Source: Metabacillus kandeliae (lineage in GTDB: Bacteria > Bacillota > Bacilli > Bacillales > Bacillaceae). Taken from it: a stretch of 64,000 nucleotides of DNA. The notes below the pieces were generated by a model that had not been told where the DNA came from, made no database searches, and worked only from the letters and a program-made list of their open reading frames with translations. The stretch covers positions 186,001 to 250,000 of the forward strand of contig NZ_JAJOZE010000004.1 in the NCBI RefSeq assembly GCF_021166585.1, in the 5' to 3' direction. The translations under genes and the position numbers were made by a program. The first letter of the stretch is position 1. Every line of letters starts with the position of its first letter. Below are positions 20,107 to 28,589 of this stretch, piece by piece.

Positions 20107-21046
20107 ACAGGATAAACTTCTTGAAGTGAAAAACTTAAAGCAATACTTTAATATGGGCAAGCCGAACGAAGTCAGAGCGATCGATAATGTCTCCTTTGAT
20201 ATTTACAGAGGAGAAACGCTTGGTCTTGTAGGAGAGTCCGGCTGCGGAAAGTCTACAACAGGCAGAACCATTATCCGCTTGTATGATGCGACTGACGGCC
20301 AGGTTATTTTCAACGGTGAAAATGTTCACGGCAAAAAGTCCAAAACGGAATTAAAATCCTTAAACCGCAAAATGCAGATGATCTTCCAGGATCCATATGC
20401 TTCCTTGAATCCGAGAATGAAGATTTCTCAGATTATTTCAGAAGGCATTGATATTCACGGCCTGGTAAAGACTCCGCAGGATCGAATGAACCGCGTATAT
20501 GAGCTGCTTGAAACAGTTGGTTTGAACCGCGAGCACGCGAATCGCTATCCGCATGAGTTCTCCGGCGGGCAGCGCCAGCGGATTGGGATTGCCCGGGCAC
20601 TTGCTGTTGATCCGGACTTCATTATTGCGGATGAGCCGATTTCTGCATTGGATGTTTCCATCCAGGCGCAGGTTGTCAACCTTTTGAGAAAGCTTCAAAA
20701 GGAAAAAGGATTAACCTATTTGTTTATCGCTCATGACCTTTCAATGGTTAAATACATCAGCGACCGTATCGGCGTTATGTATTTTGGCCGTCTTGTTGAA
20801 TTGGCGCCAGCTGATGAATTGTATAAGAATCCAATCCATCCTTATACACAATCCCTGCTGTCAGCCATTCCGCTGCCAGATCCGGATTACGAAAAAACAC
20901 GCATCCGTAAAGTCTATGACCCTTCTAAGCATAAGCTTCAGCCTGGAGAGGAAATGGAATTCAGAGAAGTAAAGCCTGGACACTTTGTCATGTGCTCACA
21001 GGAAGAATTTGAAAAATATCAAAAAGAGTCTTTAAGTGTTTTATAA
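20099..21046 (+). CDS. oppF: Oligopeptide ABC transporter ATPase OppF
   Basis: The second ATPase of the permease, 315 residues. Walker A is GESGCGKS (45-52), the Q-loop region is [13 protein letters not shown], the signature is [11 protein letters not shown] and Walker B is [12 protein letters not shown]. The start ATG lies within the end of oppD, after AAGGAGG. The C-terminal [12 protein letters not shown] segment is typical of OppF/DppF. The operon ends at a strong hairpin. Confidence 0.95.
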   Translation: MSKQDKLLEVKNLKQYFNMGKPNEVRAIDNVSFDIYRGETLGLVGESGCGKSTTGRTIIRLYDATDGQVIFNGENVHGKKSKTELKSLNRKMQMIFQDPYASLNPRMKISQIISEGIDIHGLVKTPQDRMNRVYELLETVGLNREHANRYPHEFSGGQRQRIGIARALAVDPDFIIADEPISALDVSIQAQVVNLLRKLQKEKGLTYLFIAHDLSMVKYISDRIGVMYFGRLVELAPADELYKNPIHPYTQSLLSAIPLPDPDYEKTRIRKVYDPSKHKLQPGEEMEFREVKPGHFVMCSQEEFEKYQKESLSVL

Positions 21047-21054
21047 TCCATCTT

Positions 21055-21095
21055 CAGAAAGCATCCTTCCTAACGTTTGGAAGGATGCTTTCTTG
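21055..21095 (+). terminator. Terminator of oppABCDF
   Basis: GAAAGCATCCTTCC-loop-GGAAGGATGCTTTC followed by TTGCTTT, a 14-bp perfect stem nine bases after the oppF stop. Confidence 0.9.
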
Positions 21096-21233
21096 CTTTA
21101 TCCTGCCTTATAGGTATTTAAAATTATTTTGCCTGCTGAAGGCAGATGCTACCATTTCACCTATTAAATATCAATTTCTGCTTTTATAATAAAGATGAAA
21201 CAGAAGACGTGAATGGAGATGGGGGAATGAAGA

Positions 21234-22436
21234 TTGAAACGGTGGAAAACAGCAGGAAGATTGCTGCTGATCAGCGGTATTGCGGGGATGGCCATTTCTA
21301 TCCCGGCAGAAGCTGCTGAACAGGAACAGATTCTTTCAGCGAATAGGGTTGAGTTAATTAAAAAAGAAATTCCCGAGAATATGCCGAGATTTAATGAGAC
21401 AAGCCTGAATATTCCTTATCCAGATGCTGTGCGGGGAATATATGTAACTGGAAATTCAGCCGGCGGAGAACGCTTTAAAAGGCTTGTCAAAATGATGGAC
21501 GAAACAGAACTGAATGCCATGGTAATTGATGTGAAGGATGACAGAGGAAATTTAACCTTTCATCCTGACAAAAGTTCACCATTTTATGATATCAGCAAAA
21601 ATTACATAAAAGACCCGAAAGCCATGCTGAAGGTCCTTGAACAGCATAAGATTTATCCAATAGCGAGAGTGGTTGTTTTTAAGGATACAGTCCTTGCCAG
21701 CATGAAACCCGAGTGGTCGTTTTTAAAAGGGAGCGAGCCTTGGAAAAATGGGAGAGGCGATTCATTTGTCAGTCCATTTGAAAAGGAAGTATGGAAGTAC
21801 AATACTGATGTTGCCAAAGAAGCTGCAAAAATGGGCTTTAAAGAAATTCAGTTTGATTACGTGAGATTTCCGGAAGGCTTTGAACATATGGACAAAGAGC
21901 TAAAATACAACCTTGGCGATTATAAGGATGTCCAGCAGGATAATGTTCAAAAACGTGTTACAGCAGTAACCGATTTTGTAAACTATGCCAAAACCCATTT
22001 AAAGCCCTATGGGGTAAAAGTGTCAGTTGATATCTTCGGTTATGCGGCAACATTGCCTGAGGCTCCTGGAATTGGGCAGAACTTCACGAAGATCGCAGAT
22101 CAGGTAGATGTGATCTCAGCGATGATTTATCCAAGCCACTGGACGCCGTATTTCGGCATAAAAAAACCTGACCTTGAGCCATATAAGCTCGTGTCAGCCT
22201 ATGCGAAGCTCGAAAAGGAACGGCTGGATACCTTGAAAACAAGGCCGGTCTCAAGACCATGGATCCAGGATTTTACAGCATCTTATCTTGGCAGCGGCAA
22301 CTACAAGCCGTATGGAAAAGCTGAAGTCGAGGCTCAGATCAAGGCATTGAATGAGCAGGGTATAAATGAGTTCCTGTTATGGGATGCAGGCAACAGCTAC
22401 ACTGAGGGGGTAGATTATACTCCGCTGAAAAAATAG
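21234..22436 (+). CDS. Secreted putative glycoside hydrolase (DUF4015)
   Basis: A 400-residue protein with a cleavable signal peptide (positive MKRWK, hydrophobic core, SIPAEAAE cleavage region at about residue 27). The body, with YPDAVRGIYVTGNSAGG, MVIDVKDDRGNLTF, QFDYVRFPEGF and VSVDIFGYAA, matches the DUF4015/COG1306 family, a predicted TIM-barrel glycosidase. The substrate is unknown; a cell-wall or exopolysaccharide role is inference. The start is TTG with GGGGGA upstream and a TATAAT box at 21185-21190. This gene is not in the B. subtilis order at this point as I recall it, so it is a lineage insertion with the next gene. Confidence 0.8.
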   Translation: MKRWKTAGRLLLISGIAGMAISIPAEAAEQEQILSANRVELIKKEIPENMPRFNETSLNIPYPDAVRGIYVTGNSAGGERFKRLVKMMDETELNAMVIDVKDDRGNLTFHPDKSSPFYDISKNYIKDPKAMLKVLEQHKIYPIARVVVFKDTVLASMKPEWSFLKGSEPWKNGRGDSFVSPFEKEVWKYNTDVAKEAAKMGFKEIQFDYVRFPEGFEHMDKELKYNLGDYKDVQQDNVQKRVTAVTDFVNYAKTHLKPYGVKVSVDIFGYAATLPEAPGIGQNFTKIADQVDVISAMIYPSHWTPYFGIKKPDLEPYKLVSAYAKLEKERLDTLKTRPVSRPWIQDFTASYLGSGNYKPYGKAEVEAQIKALNEQGINEFLLWDAGNSYTEGVDYTPLKK

Positions 22437-22533
22437 GGGCAAAGGCCAGCTGCTCTTTCTGCTTTTTTTCCTCCTTCTTCACATCTTGTCTCATTAATAT
22501 GCTTAGAGTAGGCAGATGAAGGAGGAGATAAAC

Positions 22534-23097
22534 ATGATTTTTCGTGAACGGCTGGAATCCCTGCTGGGGGACCTGAAGCAGCCCAGTGCTTCTGAGATGA
22601 AGGCGGCATTGATTAGTTTGAAGATCAAGAAAGAGGATTTGGCGGAGATTTTGCCGGAAGATAATGGGCGTCCTTATACAAGAACGATCCTGTATAAAAA
22701 TGACGAGATCGAGCTGATTGCCATGAAGTGGTCAAGTGAGATGGATTGTGCGCCTCATGACCACGGAAGCTCTGCCGGCTGGATTCAGGTCGCTGGAGGC
22801 AGTTCAAGCCACACCATTTATAAAACTGGAAAAAACGGTATGCCTGTGACTCACGCAGTAAAGATTGAACCTGAAGGGCGCGTCTTTTATGCCCCGAAAA
22901 GAATGATCCATAAAATGGGGGCTGCCGGCAGCAAAAGGCTGATTACGCTTCATTTGTATTCCCCTCCAATTACCGGCATGAAGGTATATGATCTTGAAAA
23001 ATGCGCCGCCTGTATTGTATCGGAAGAATGCGGCGCCTGGTGGCCTGAGGAGCAAAGGCAAATCGTAAAAGAGATAAAAATGAACCTTTTTTCTTGA
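22534..23097 (+). CDS. Cysteine dioxygenase family protein (cupin)
   Basis: A 187-residue cupin. The iron-binding histidines are visible in CAPHDHGSSAGW (His75, His77), with a third His near 126 (KRMIHKMG). This matches type-I cysteine dioxygenases, which oxidise cysteine to cysteine sulfinate and so limit free cysteine. The C-terminal cysteines (KCAACIVSEECGAWW) are unusual for the catalytic role and may bind a metal. Start ATG at 22534 follows AAGGAGGAG directly; the frame extends six codons upstream without a better site. It lies close to spx, a thiol-stress regulator, but on a separate transcript. Confidence 0.8.
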   Translation: MIFRERLESLLGDLKQPSASEMKAALISLKIKKEDLAEILPEDNGRPYTRTILYKNDEIELIAMKWSSEMDCAPHDHGSSAGWIQVAGGSSSHTIYKTGKNGMPVTHAVKIEPEGRVFYAPKRMIHKMGAAGSKRLITLHLYSPPITGMKVYDLEKCAACIVSEECGAWWPEEQRQIVKEIKMNLFS

Positions 23098-23127
23098 AAC
23101 CTCCAGAGGATTTAAACCGTAATACCA

Positions 23128-23307
23128 TTAATCCCTTTTAATTTTGTTCCAGCCGCTTTGAATGCTGAGTGAACGGCTGACGCTTTCTGACTGCTTTTTT
23201 CCCCGGAAAATAAATTGCCCTGCACCGTTTGCAAAAACACCCATCATAGCTGTCATGCCGATCACAAGTCCGGAAACCAGAATAAAATCAATCGCGTATT
23301 GAATCAT
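23128..23307 (-). CDS. Small membrane protein, unknown
   Basis: A 59-residue protein with one hydrophobic helix (about residues 5-27, FILVSGLVIGMTAMMGVFANG) followed by a basic tail (FRGKKQSESVSRSLSIQSGWNKIKRD). I do not recognise it. Start ATG at 23307 with GGGAGTGG upstream; a longer frame to 23352 has no site. The orientation opposite to its neighbours and the lack of a partner give no functional clue. Confidence 0.5.
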   Translation of the reverse strand: MIQYAIDFILVSGLVIGMTAMMGVFANGAGQFIFRGKKQSESVSRSLSIQSGWNKIKRD

Positions 23308-23424
23308 TCTCTTAACCACTCCCTGAATGTATTGTAACTTCATTTTACTCAATGTTTATCAGGATAAAAAGAGGGTAATTTAAAAATACAAGACAGCGAA
23401 AATAAAGGATTATAGGAGAACGAT

Positions 23425-24006
23425 ATGAATTGGTATGAAAAATTAAGCCGTTACTTTCCAGTTGAAGAAATGAAATCAAGAGAGCATATTGAAGCTCTTT
23501 TAAAGGAAAAAAGCGATATCTATTTTAAAGATGAAGGCGAACATCATGTACTCATGTATGCTGAGCTCGAAGACTTTGTCTTTGTTGACTATTTATATGT
23601 TTCCAAAGATTCGAGAGGGCAAGGCCTCGGAGGCAAGCTCATCAAGAAGCTGAAAGAAAAAGGCAAACCGATTATTTTAGAAGTTGAGCCAATTGATGAA
23701 GGTGACGAAGATACGGCAAAACGCCTTCGTTTTTATCAGCGTCAGGGCTTCCATCATGCCCAGTCGATTGGATATAAGCGCCGGTCCCTTGCTACAAATA
23801 AAATCAACCAGATGGAAATTCTATACTGGTCTCCTGAAGACCGTTCAGAAGAAGACATCTATAATGCAATGAAAAGAACGTATGAGCTGATCCATACATA
23901 CCGTGATGTGGATTGGTACGGCGAGTCTTATGAAGAAGTTCATGAGGTGCTCGAATACGAAAAGAAAGAAAAAGAAGAAGCATCTATTTTCGATGAATTG
24001 AACTAA
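23425..24006 (+). CDS. yjbC: YjbC, GNAT-family N-acetyltransferase
   Basis: A 193-residue protein with a GNAT acetyl-CoA-binding core (VDYLYVSKDSRGQGLGGKLI, about residues 54-73) and a long acidic/basic C-terminal extension ending EKKEKEEASIFDELN. It matches B. subtilis YjbC, the gene just upstream of spx, where the two can be co-transcribed. The substrate is unknown. Here 321 nt separate it from spx, with a promoter in between, so spx is probably expressed both by read-through and independently. Confidence 0.85.
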   Translation: MNWYEKLSRYFPVEEMKSREHIEALLKEKSDIYFKDEGEHHVLMYAELEDFVFVDYLYVSKDSRGQGLGGKLIKKLKEKGKPIILEVEPIDEGDEDTAKRLRFYQRQGFHHAQSIGYKRRSLATNKINQMEILYWSPEDRSEEDIYNAMKRTYELIHTYRDVDWYGESYEEVHEVLEYEKKEKEEASIFDELN

Positions 24007-24218
24007 TTGAGAATTTAACAGCATACTGCCTTTAAAGTATATAAAATTGTCCGTAGATTCCAGAAGGGAAATCATCACTGAAATGTTTTGGCGCCTAATA
24101 GGCAGCATTTGCTAACATGTCCTCCAATATAAATAAATCCTTTGATACATTAGGGTTTATGCCATCTGAACTGAAAAGATTTTATTAGCAGAACGGAATT
24201 TGCTAAAAAAACATATGC

Positions 24219-24242
24219 ATACTTACTTTTTTATAGTATAAT
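24219..24242 (+). promoter_or_regulatory. spx promoter -10 with overlapping inverted repeat
   Basis: TATAAT (24237-24242) is overlapped by ATACT-N11-AGTAT (24219-24239), an inverted repeat of the type bound by small redox repressors. In B. subtilis the spx promoter here is controlled by PerR and YodB; which protein would bind is inference. I see no good -35 match. The rest of the gap (24007-24218 and 24243-24327) shows no gene. Confidence 0.4.
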
Positions 24243-24327
24243 GCATAATATAGATTCCTTCTTTAAAGTAATTTTTATCTAGATAGCAAATGATTCTCTC
24301 ATTCAATAAATGGAGGAGTGAAGAACT

Positions 24328-24723
24328 ATGGTAACTTTATATACATCACCAAGCTGTACTTCATGCCGCAAAGCAAAAGCATGGCTCGAGGAGCATGAGA
24401 TTCCTTATACAGAAAGAAACATCATGGCTGAATCATTGAGCATTGATGAAATCAAAGAAATTTTAAGGATGACAGAAGACGGTACAGATGAAATCATCTC
24501 AACTCGTTCTAAAATCTTCCAAAAGCTGAACGTGAATGTTGAAACGATGCCTTTGCAGGATCTATATCAGCTGATTCATGACTATCCTGGCTTATTGCGC
24601 CGTCCCATTATGATTGATGAGAAGCGCCTGCAAGTTGGATACAATGAAGATGAAATCCGCCGCTTCCTTCCAAGAAAAGTACGCACTTATCAGCTTCGTG
24701 AAGCACAGCGGATGGTTAACTAA
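24328..24723 (+). CDS. spx: Redox-sensing transcriptional regulator Spx
   Basis: A 131-residue ArsC-fold protein that binds the alpha subunit of RNA polymerase and redirects transcription under disulfide stress. The redox switch CTSC (Cys10-Cys13) is intact, as is the conserved LLRRPIMID segment near residue 90. Spx is degraded by ClpXP with the adaptor SpxH, encoded here about 8 kb downstream. Start ATG after GGAGGAG. A terminator follows. Confidence 0.97.
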   Translation: MVTLYTSPSCTSCRKAKAWLEEHEIPYTERNIMAESLSIDEIKEILRMTEDGTDEIISTRSKIFQKLNVNVETMPLQDLYQLIHDYPGLLRRPIMIDEKRLQVGYNEDEIRRFLPRKVRTYQLREAQRMVN

Positions 24724-24739
24724 TCATTCTGCGATACAG

Positions 24740-24768
24740 AAGGCTGGCCTTTATGGCCAGCCTTTTCT
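24740..24768 (+). terminator. Terminator after spx
   Basis: AAGGCTGGCC-loop-GGCCAGCCTTTTC, 10-bp stem. Confidence 0.85.
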
Positions 24769-24810
24769 TATTTTATCAGAGTGGATAAATATTCTTAGAC
24801 AGGTAGTTTT

Positions 24811-24946
24811 TAGAAGTTGATTTGTCCAGCTCCAGCGCCTAGCCCGATCTGAGTCACTTCGGGAAATCCCAAAAAGTCTAAGACCGGACTTTTCGGGATT
24901 TTCCTCCAGTGCTTGTCGGGGCTGAACAGGCGCTTCCGCTTTTCTT
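24811..24946. repeat. Repeat family A, divergent copy A1
   Basis: Starts TAGAAGTTGATTTGTCCAGC and ends GGCGCTTCCGCTTTTCTT. The outer arms match the other A copies, but the middle is replaced by a different hairpin (AAAAGTC...GACTTTT-type pairing around AAGTCTAAGACCGGACTT). It is directly followed by copy A2. No coding potential. Confidence 0.75.
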
Positions 24947-25070
24947 TGTCCAGCTCCAGCCGCTAGCCCCTCGAGGTCATAAGCCGCTCAGCCAGGGAAA
25001 GGAAAAACCGCCTTTCCCCGGCTGATCGTCTTATGCTTGTCGGGGCTGAACGAGCGGATTGCGCTTTTCT
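24947..25070. repeat. Repeat family A, copy A2
   Basis: About 125 nt, nearly identical to A3 and A4. The ends pair (GCCGCTAGCCCC with GGGGCTGAACGAGCGG) and the centre pairs (CATAAGCCGC and AGGGAAAGG with CCTTTCCCC and CTTATG), so the whole unit can fold as one long hairpin. It abuts the stop codon of yjbE on the opposite strand, which has no other terminator. Confidence 0.85.
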
Positions 25071-25750
25071 TATTTTACAGGTCTTTTTCTGCCCACCGGC
25101 CAAAACCTATGAAGCAGGCCTCCGAGGACAATCACAAGGGAGGCAAAATACGGTACACCTTCTATAAAAGAAGGGTGATGAAAGAAAAAGGTCTGAAGCT
25201 GATCTTCATGAGAGATCATTTTTCCAGCAGTGAAGGCGAGCATTGCCCCTCCCGCATAGATAAGAGCAGGAAAGGCATCAATCAGCTTTAAGATAAAGCG
25301 GCTGCCCCAGATAATAATGGGAATGGAAAAAAACAAGCCGATGATGACGAGTCCGGCATGGCCATTAGCGACACCGGCAACAGCTATCACGTTGTCCAGC
25401 CCCATGAGTACGTCCGCTGCCACAATGGTTCTGACTGCTTTCCATAAAGAAGGATGGCTTTCAATCTTGCCGCCGCTGTCTGCCTTGCCTGCAATGAGCT
25501 GAAAGGCAATATGCAGGAGAAAAAGACCGCCTGCCAGTTGAACATATGGGATGCGAAGGAGATAAACCGCTCCTGTAGTCAGGGCAGCCCTGAGAACAAT
25601 GGCAATCACGGTTCCCCAGATGATGGCCTTGTTTCTTTTATCTTCAGGCAAGTTGCGGCTTGCCATGGCAATGACAATTGCGTTATCCCCTCCAAGTATT
25701 AAGTCAATTCCAATAATCATGGCGAGTGACAGCAAAAACTCCTGCTCCAT
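25070..25750 (-). CDS. yjbE: TerC-family membrane protein YjbE
   Basis: A 226-residue integral membrane protein with about seven hydrophobic segments. The TerC hallmark acidic residues lie in membrane segments: GIDLILGGDNAIVIA near the N-terminus and DVLMGLDNVIAVAGVA in the middle. Relatives in Bacillus export manganese and help metalate secreted proteins. B. subtilis has yjbE beside spx, as here. I looked for the yybP-ykoY manganese riboswitch found before some paralogs and did not see it. The stop codon touches repeat A2. Confidence 0.85.
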   Translation of the reverse strand: MEQEFLLSLAMIIGIDLILGGDNAIVIAMASRNLPEDKRNKAIIWGTVIAIVLRAALTTGAVYLLRIPYVQLAGGLFLLHIAFQLIAGKADSGGKIESHPSLWKAVRTIVAADVLMGLDNVIAVAGVANGHAGLVIIGLFFSIPIIIWGSRFILKLIDAFPALIYAGGAMLAFTAGKMISHEDQLQTFFFHHPSFIEGVPYFASLVIVLGGLLHRFWPVGRKRPVK

Positions 25751-26138
25751 GTGCGACCCTCTTTTCCAGCGTTTTTGGAGGATACCTTTTTTGTGTGAAT
25801 GAACAGCCTGAATCAGGCCCCTGGTGCATGTACAAAATATATGTAAGATGATGTGAAATATGACTGCTGAATGGGTTTATAACTGTTTTCTGAATTTCCC
25901 AGGTTTTTTTATTTCATTTGGAAGCTTTTTATCATAAAATAGGAGTACAAGATTTTCTTAAGCAAGAAATGCCTTAAATGCTTGCCGGATTGCACTTGCT
26001 AAAAGAGAAAGCCTGGCTGTGCTCAAGTAAAAGCGCTTGCGGTTAAAGACAGCTGATATTGGGTAAAGTGTAGGAAAGCGCACTTATACGGGGGTTTAGT
26101 TGTCCCTTCAACAATGACAGAGAAGGGAAGTGTTAATC
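25751..26138. other. Intergenic region yjbE-mecA
   Basis: 388 nt between divergent genes, AT-rich, holding the upstream regions of both. I see the mecA ribosome site (AGGGAAGTG, 26122-26130) but no unambiguous promoter, riboswitch or ORF. Confidence 0.5.
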
Positions 26139-26786
26139 ATGGAAATAGAACGCATTAACGAACATACAGTTAAATTTTACGTTTCGTATGGTGATATAGA
26201 AGAACGCGGTTTTGACCGTGATGAGATTTGGTATAACCGGGAAAGAAGCGAAGAACTGTTCTGGGAAATGATGGACGAGGTTCACGAAGAGGAAGACTTC
26301 ATGATTGAAGGGCCGCTATGGATTCAGGTTCAGGCTCTTGATAAAGGACTTGAAATCATCGTAACAAGAGCACAGCTTTCTAAGGACGGGCAAAAGCTTG
26401 AATTGCCGATTCCTGAAGATGGAACAGAGGAAGATATTGAGTCTCTTGTCGATCAGGATTATCCTAAAGCTTCATCCGGCAGCAAAGATCAGAAGGAAGA
26501 GGAAATTCAGCTTAAGTTTGTCATTCGATTTGATGACTTTGAAGATCTTGTATCACTGTCAAAAACGAATACGGGCAGCTATGAAAATCGGCTGTATGCA
26601 ATGGATAATACTTACTACTTGTATGCAGAGTTCGATGAACAGACAGATGACGAAATTGAAAACGCCCTAAGCATCCTGCTTGAATATGGGCATGAATCAA
26701 AAGTAAGCATTCACAGGCTTGAAGAGTACGGAAAAGAAGTTATGGGCGAGCTTGCTCTATATACCATCCGCAAGCATTTCAGCTGA
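26139..26786 (+). CDS. mecA: Adaptor protein MecA
   Basis: A 215-residue adaptor that recruits ComK/ComS and other clients to ClpCP and promotes ClpC assembly. The N-terminal substrate-binding domain (MEIERINEHTVKFYVSYGD), an acidic linker (about 95-118, rich in E and D) and the C-terminal ClpC-binding domain (FVIRFDDFEDLVSLS onward) are all present. I start at the ATG at 26139 with AGGGAAGTG upstream; the frame extends three codons further. MecA restrains competence by removing ComK, and coiA lies two genes downstream. Confidence 0.96.
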   Translation: MEIERINEHTVKFYVSYGDIEERGFDRDEIWYNRERSEELFWEMMDEVHEEEDFMIEGPLWIQVQALDKGLEIIVTRAQLSKDGQKLELPIPEDGTEEDIESLVDQDYPKASSGSKDQKEEEIQLKFVIRFDDFEDLVSLSKTNTGSYENRLYAMDNTYYLYAEFDEQTDDEIENALSILLEYGHESKVSIHRLEEYGKEVMGELALYTIRKHFS

Positions 26787-26850
26787 TACTGACTGGTCTG
26801 GAAGCTTCCTTGCCTGCTTAAGGAAGACACACATCCTATATAGCATAGCG

Positions 26851-26888
26851 ATGCCGATTTCAGTTTCCCTGAAATCGGCATTTTTTTC
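26851..26888 (+). terminator. Terminator after mecA
   Basis: ATGCCGATTTCA-loop-TGAAATCGGCATTTTTTT, a 12-bp perfect stem. Confidence 0.9.
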
Positions 26889-26953
26889 AACTTCCGCTTT
26901 CCGGAGTTTATATTATAATAAGCAGAGACGTCTCGATCAGATAGGTGAATTAG

Positions 26954-28465
26954 ATGAAGAATTTTATTCAAGTAATCATATTTACTCTGTGCATAGCGGC
27001 CATTGTCCTGGTTACCAAGAATTTTTGGAGCGGATGGATCGTCACAATGATGACGATCATTTTTACGCTTTCCATTATTTTTATAGGGGTATTGATTTTC
27101 CTCGAAAACAGGCATCCTACCCAAACCTTAACATGGCTCGTGGTGCTTGGAGCATTTCCGCTCGTTGGCTTTTTCTTTTATCTTTTTTTCGGCAGAAATG
27201 TAAGGAAAAAAAGGCTTTTCGAAAAGAAAGCTTTAATTGACAAAAAGGCTTTTTCAGAAGTACAGGACAATCTGCATCGATATGATGAACAGATTGCTGA
27301 AATGCCTGATCATCAGCAAATGCTCTTTAAACTCTCTCAAAAGCTGGGTCACACACCGATTTCATTTTCTTCGCAGACTCAGATCTTAACAAATGGTGAC
27401 GAGACATTCGAAGCCATTATCAGAGAGATTAAAAAAGCAAAGAACTATATCCACCTTGAATACTATATTGTCCGGCATGACCGAATTGGACTGGAGCTTC
27501 AGGATGCCCTCATTGAAAAAGCAAGAGAAGGGGTCGACATCCGCTTTCTTTACGATTCGGTCGGCAGCTGGAAGCTTTCCAAGAAATATATCGGAAAAAT
27601 GACGCGGGCAGGCATCAAAATGATTCCTTTTCTGCCTGTAAAGCTTCCTTTTTTAAGCAATAAAATCAATTTCCGCAATCACAGGAAAATTGTTGTCGTG
27701 GACGGCGAAACAGGGTTTATGGGCGGCCTGAATGTTGGTGATGAGTATCTTGGCAGAGATAAGCATTTTGGCTTTTGGCGTGATACTCACATGTTTATCA
27801 GCGGAGAAGCTGTCCGAACGCTGGAAATGATTTTTCTGCAGGATTGGTTTTACATGACAGGCGATAAATTGTCTTTTGAACGGTTTCTGCATCCTGTGGA
27901 AAAAAAGATTGGAAATACAGGCGGCGTCCAGCTGATTGCCGGAGGACCGGACAACAAATGGGAAGTTATTAAAAACCTTTTCTTTTCGATGATTATTTCA
28001 GCTGAAAAATCCATCTGGATTGCTTCCCCTTACTTTGTTCCTGACGAGGATATTCTGTCTGCTATCAGGGTGGCTGCCTTAAGCGGAGTGGATGTTCGGG
28101 TTCTAATTCCGCAGCGGCCTGATAAACGGCTTGTTTTTTATGCTTCACGGTCCTATTTCCCAGAACTGCTTGAAGCAGGCGCAAGAATATTCGAGTATAA
28201 AAAGGGCTTTATGCACAGCAAAATCATTATTATCGACGGTGAGCTTGCAAGCATTGGAACAGCCAATATGGATATGAGAAGTTTTCATTTGAATTTTGAA
28301 GTCAATGCCTTTCTTTATAAAACAGCGAGTACGCAGACGCTTGTGCAGGAATATGAAAACGACCTCGAGGATTCCGCTGAGCTCCTTCCTGAGGCATTTG
28401 AAAAAAGACCCTTTTACAAAAAAGTATTTGAATCGTTCGCACGGCTCCTTTCGCCGCTGTTATAA
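26954..28465 (+). CDS. cls: Cardiolipin synthase
   Basis: A 503-residue phospholipase-D superfamily enzyme that joins two phosphatidylglycerols into cardiolipin. Two N-terminal membrane helices (about 8-28 and 33-60, including the WLVVLGAFPLVGFFFYL region) anchor it. The two HKD motifs are complete: HRKIVVVD (His243) and HSKIIIID (His421). The C-terminal FESFARLLSPLL is typical of Bacillus Cls. It stands alone between the mecA terminator and its own terminator. Confidence 0.95.
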   Translation: MKNFIQVIIFTLCIAAIVLVTKNFWSGWIVTMMTIIFTLSIIFIGVLIFLENRHPTQTLTWLVVLGAFPLVGFFFYLFFGRNVRKKRLFEKKALIDKKAFSEVQDNLHRYDEQIAEMPDHQQMLFKLSQKLGHTPISFSSQTQILTNGDETFEAIIREIKKAKNYIHLEYYIVRHDRIGLELQDALIEKAREGVDIRFLYDSVGSWKLSKKYIGKMTRAGIKMIPFLPVKLPFLSNKINFRNHRKIVVVDGETGFMGGLNVGDEYLGRDKHFGFWRDTHMFISGEAVRTLEMIFLQDWFYMTGDKLSFERFLHPVEKKIGNTGGVQLIAGGPDNKWEVIKNLFFSMIISAEKSIWIASPYFVPDEDILSAIRVAALSGVDVRVLIPQRPDKRLVFYASRSYFPELLEAGARIFEYKKGFMHSKIIIIDGELASIGTANMDMRSFHLNFEVNAFLYKTASTQTLVQEYENDLEDSAELLPEAFEKRPFYKKVFESFARLLSPLL

Positions 28466-28496
28466 AAAAACTCGCCTCCCGGGGCGAGTTTTTTCA
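28464..28496 (+). terminator. Terminator after cls
   Basis: AAAAAACTCGCC-loop-GGCGAGTTTTTT starting at the cls stop codon; the A-run on the left makes it usable in both directions. Confidence 0.9.
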
Positions 28497-28589
28497 GCTT
28501 GAAAAAAGGAGTTGGCAATAATTTGTCGAAACAGCTAACGTAACCCCCGTTCTAATTTCCCTCAAAAAACCTTAAAGGAGCCCCGAAAC

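Noticed and set aside
24811-25070. CRISPR-like array
   Set aside because: The repeats are about 125 nt and contiguous, without regular short spacers; they are long hairpin units rather than CRISPR.
25751-25900. Possible yybP-ykoY manganese riboswitch before yjbE
   Set aside because: The conserved GGGGAGUAG-type and later blocks are not present.
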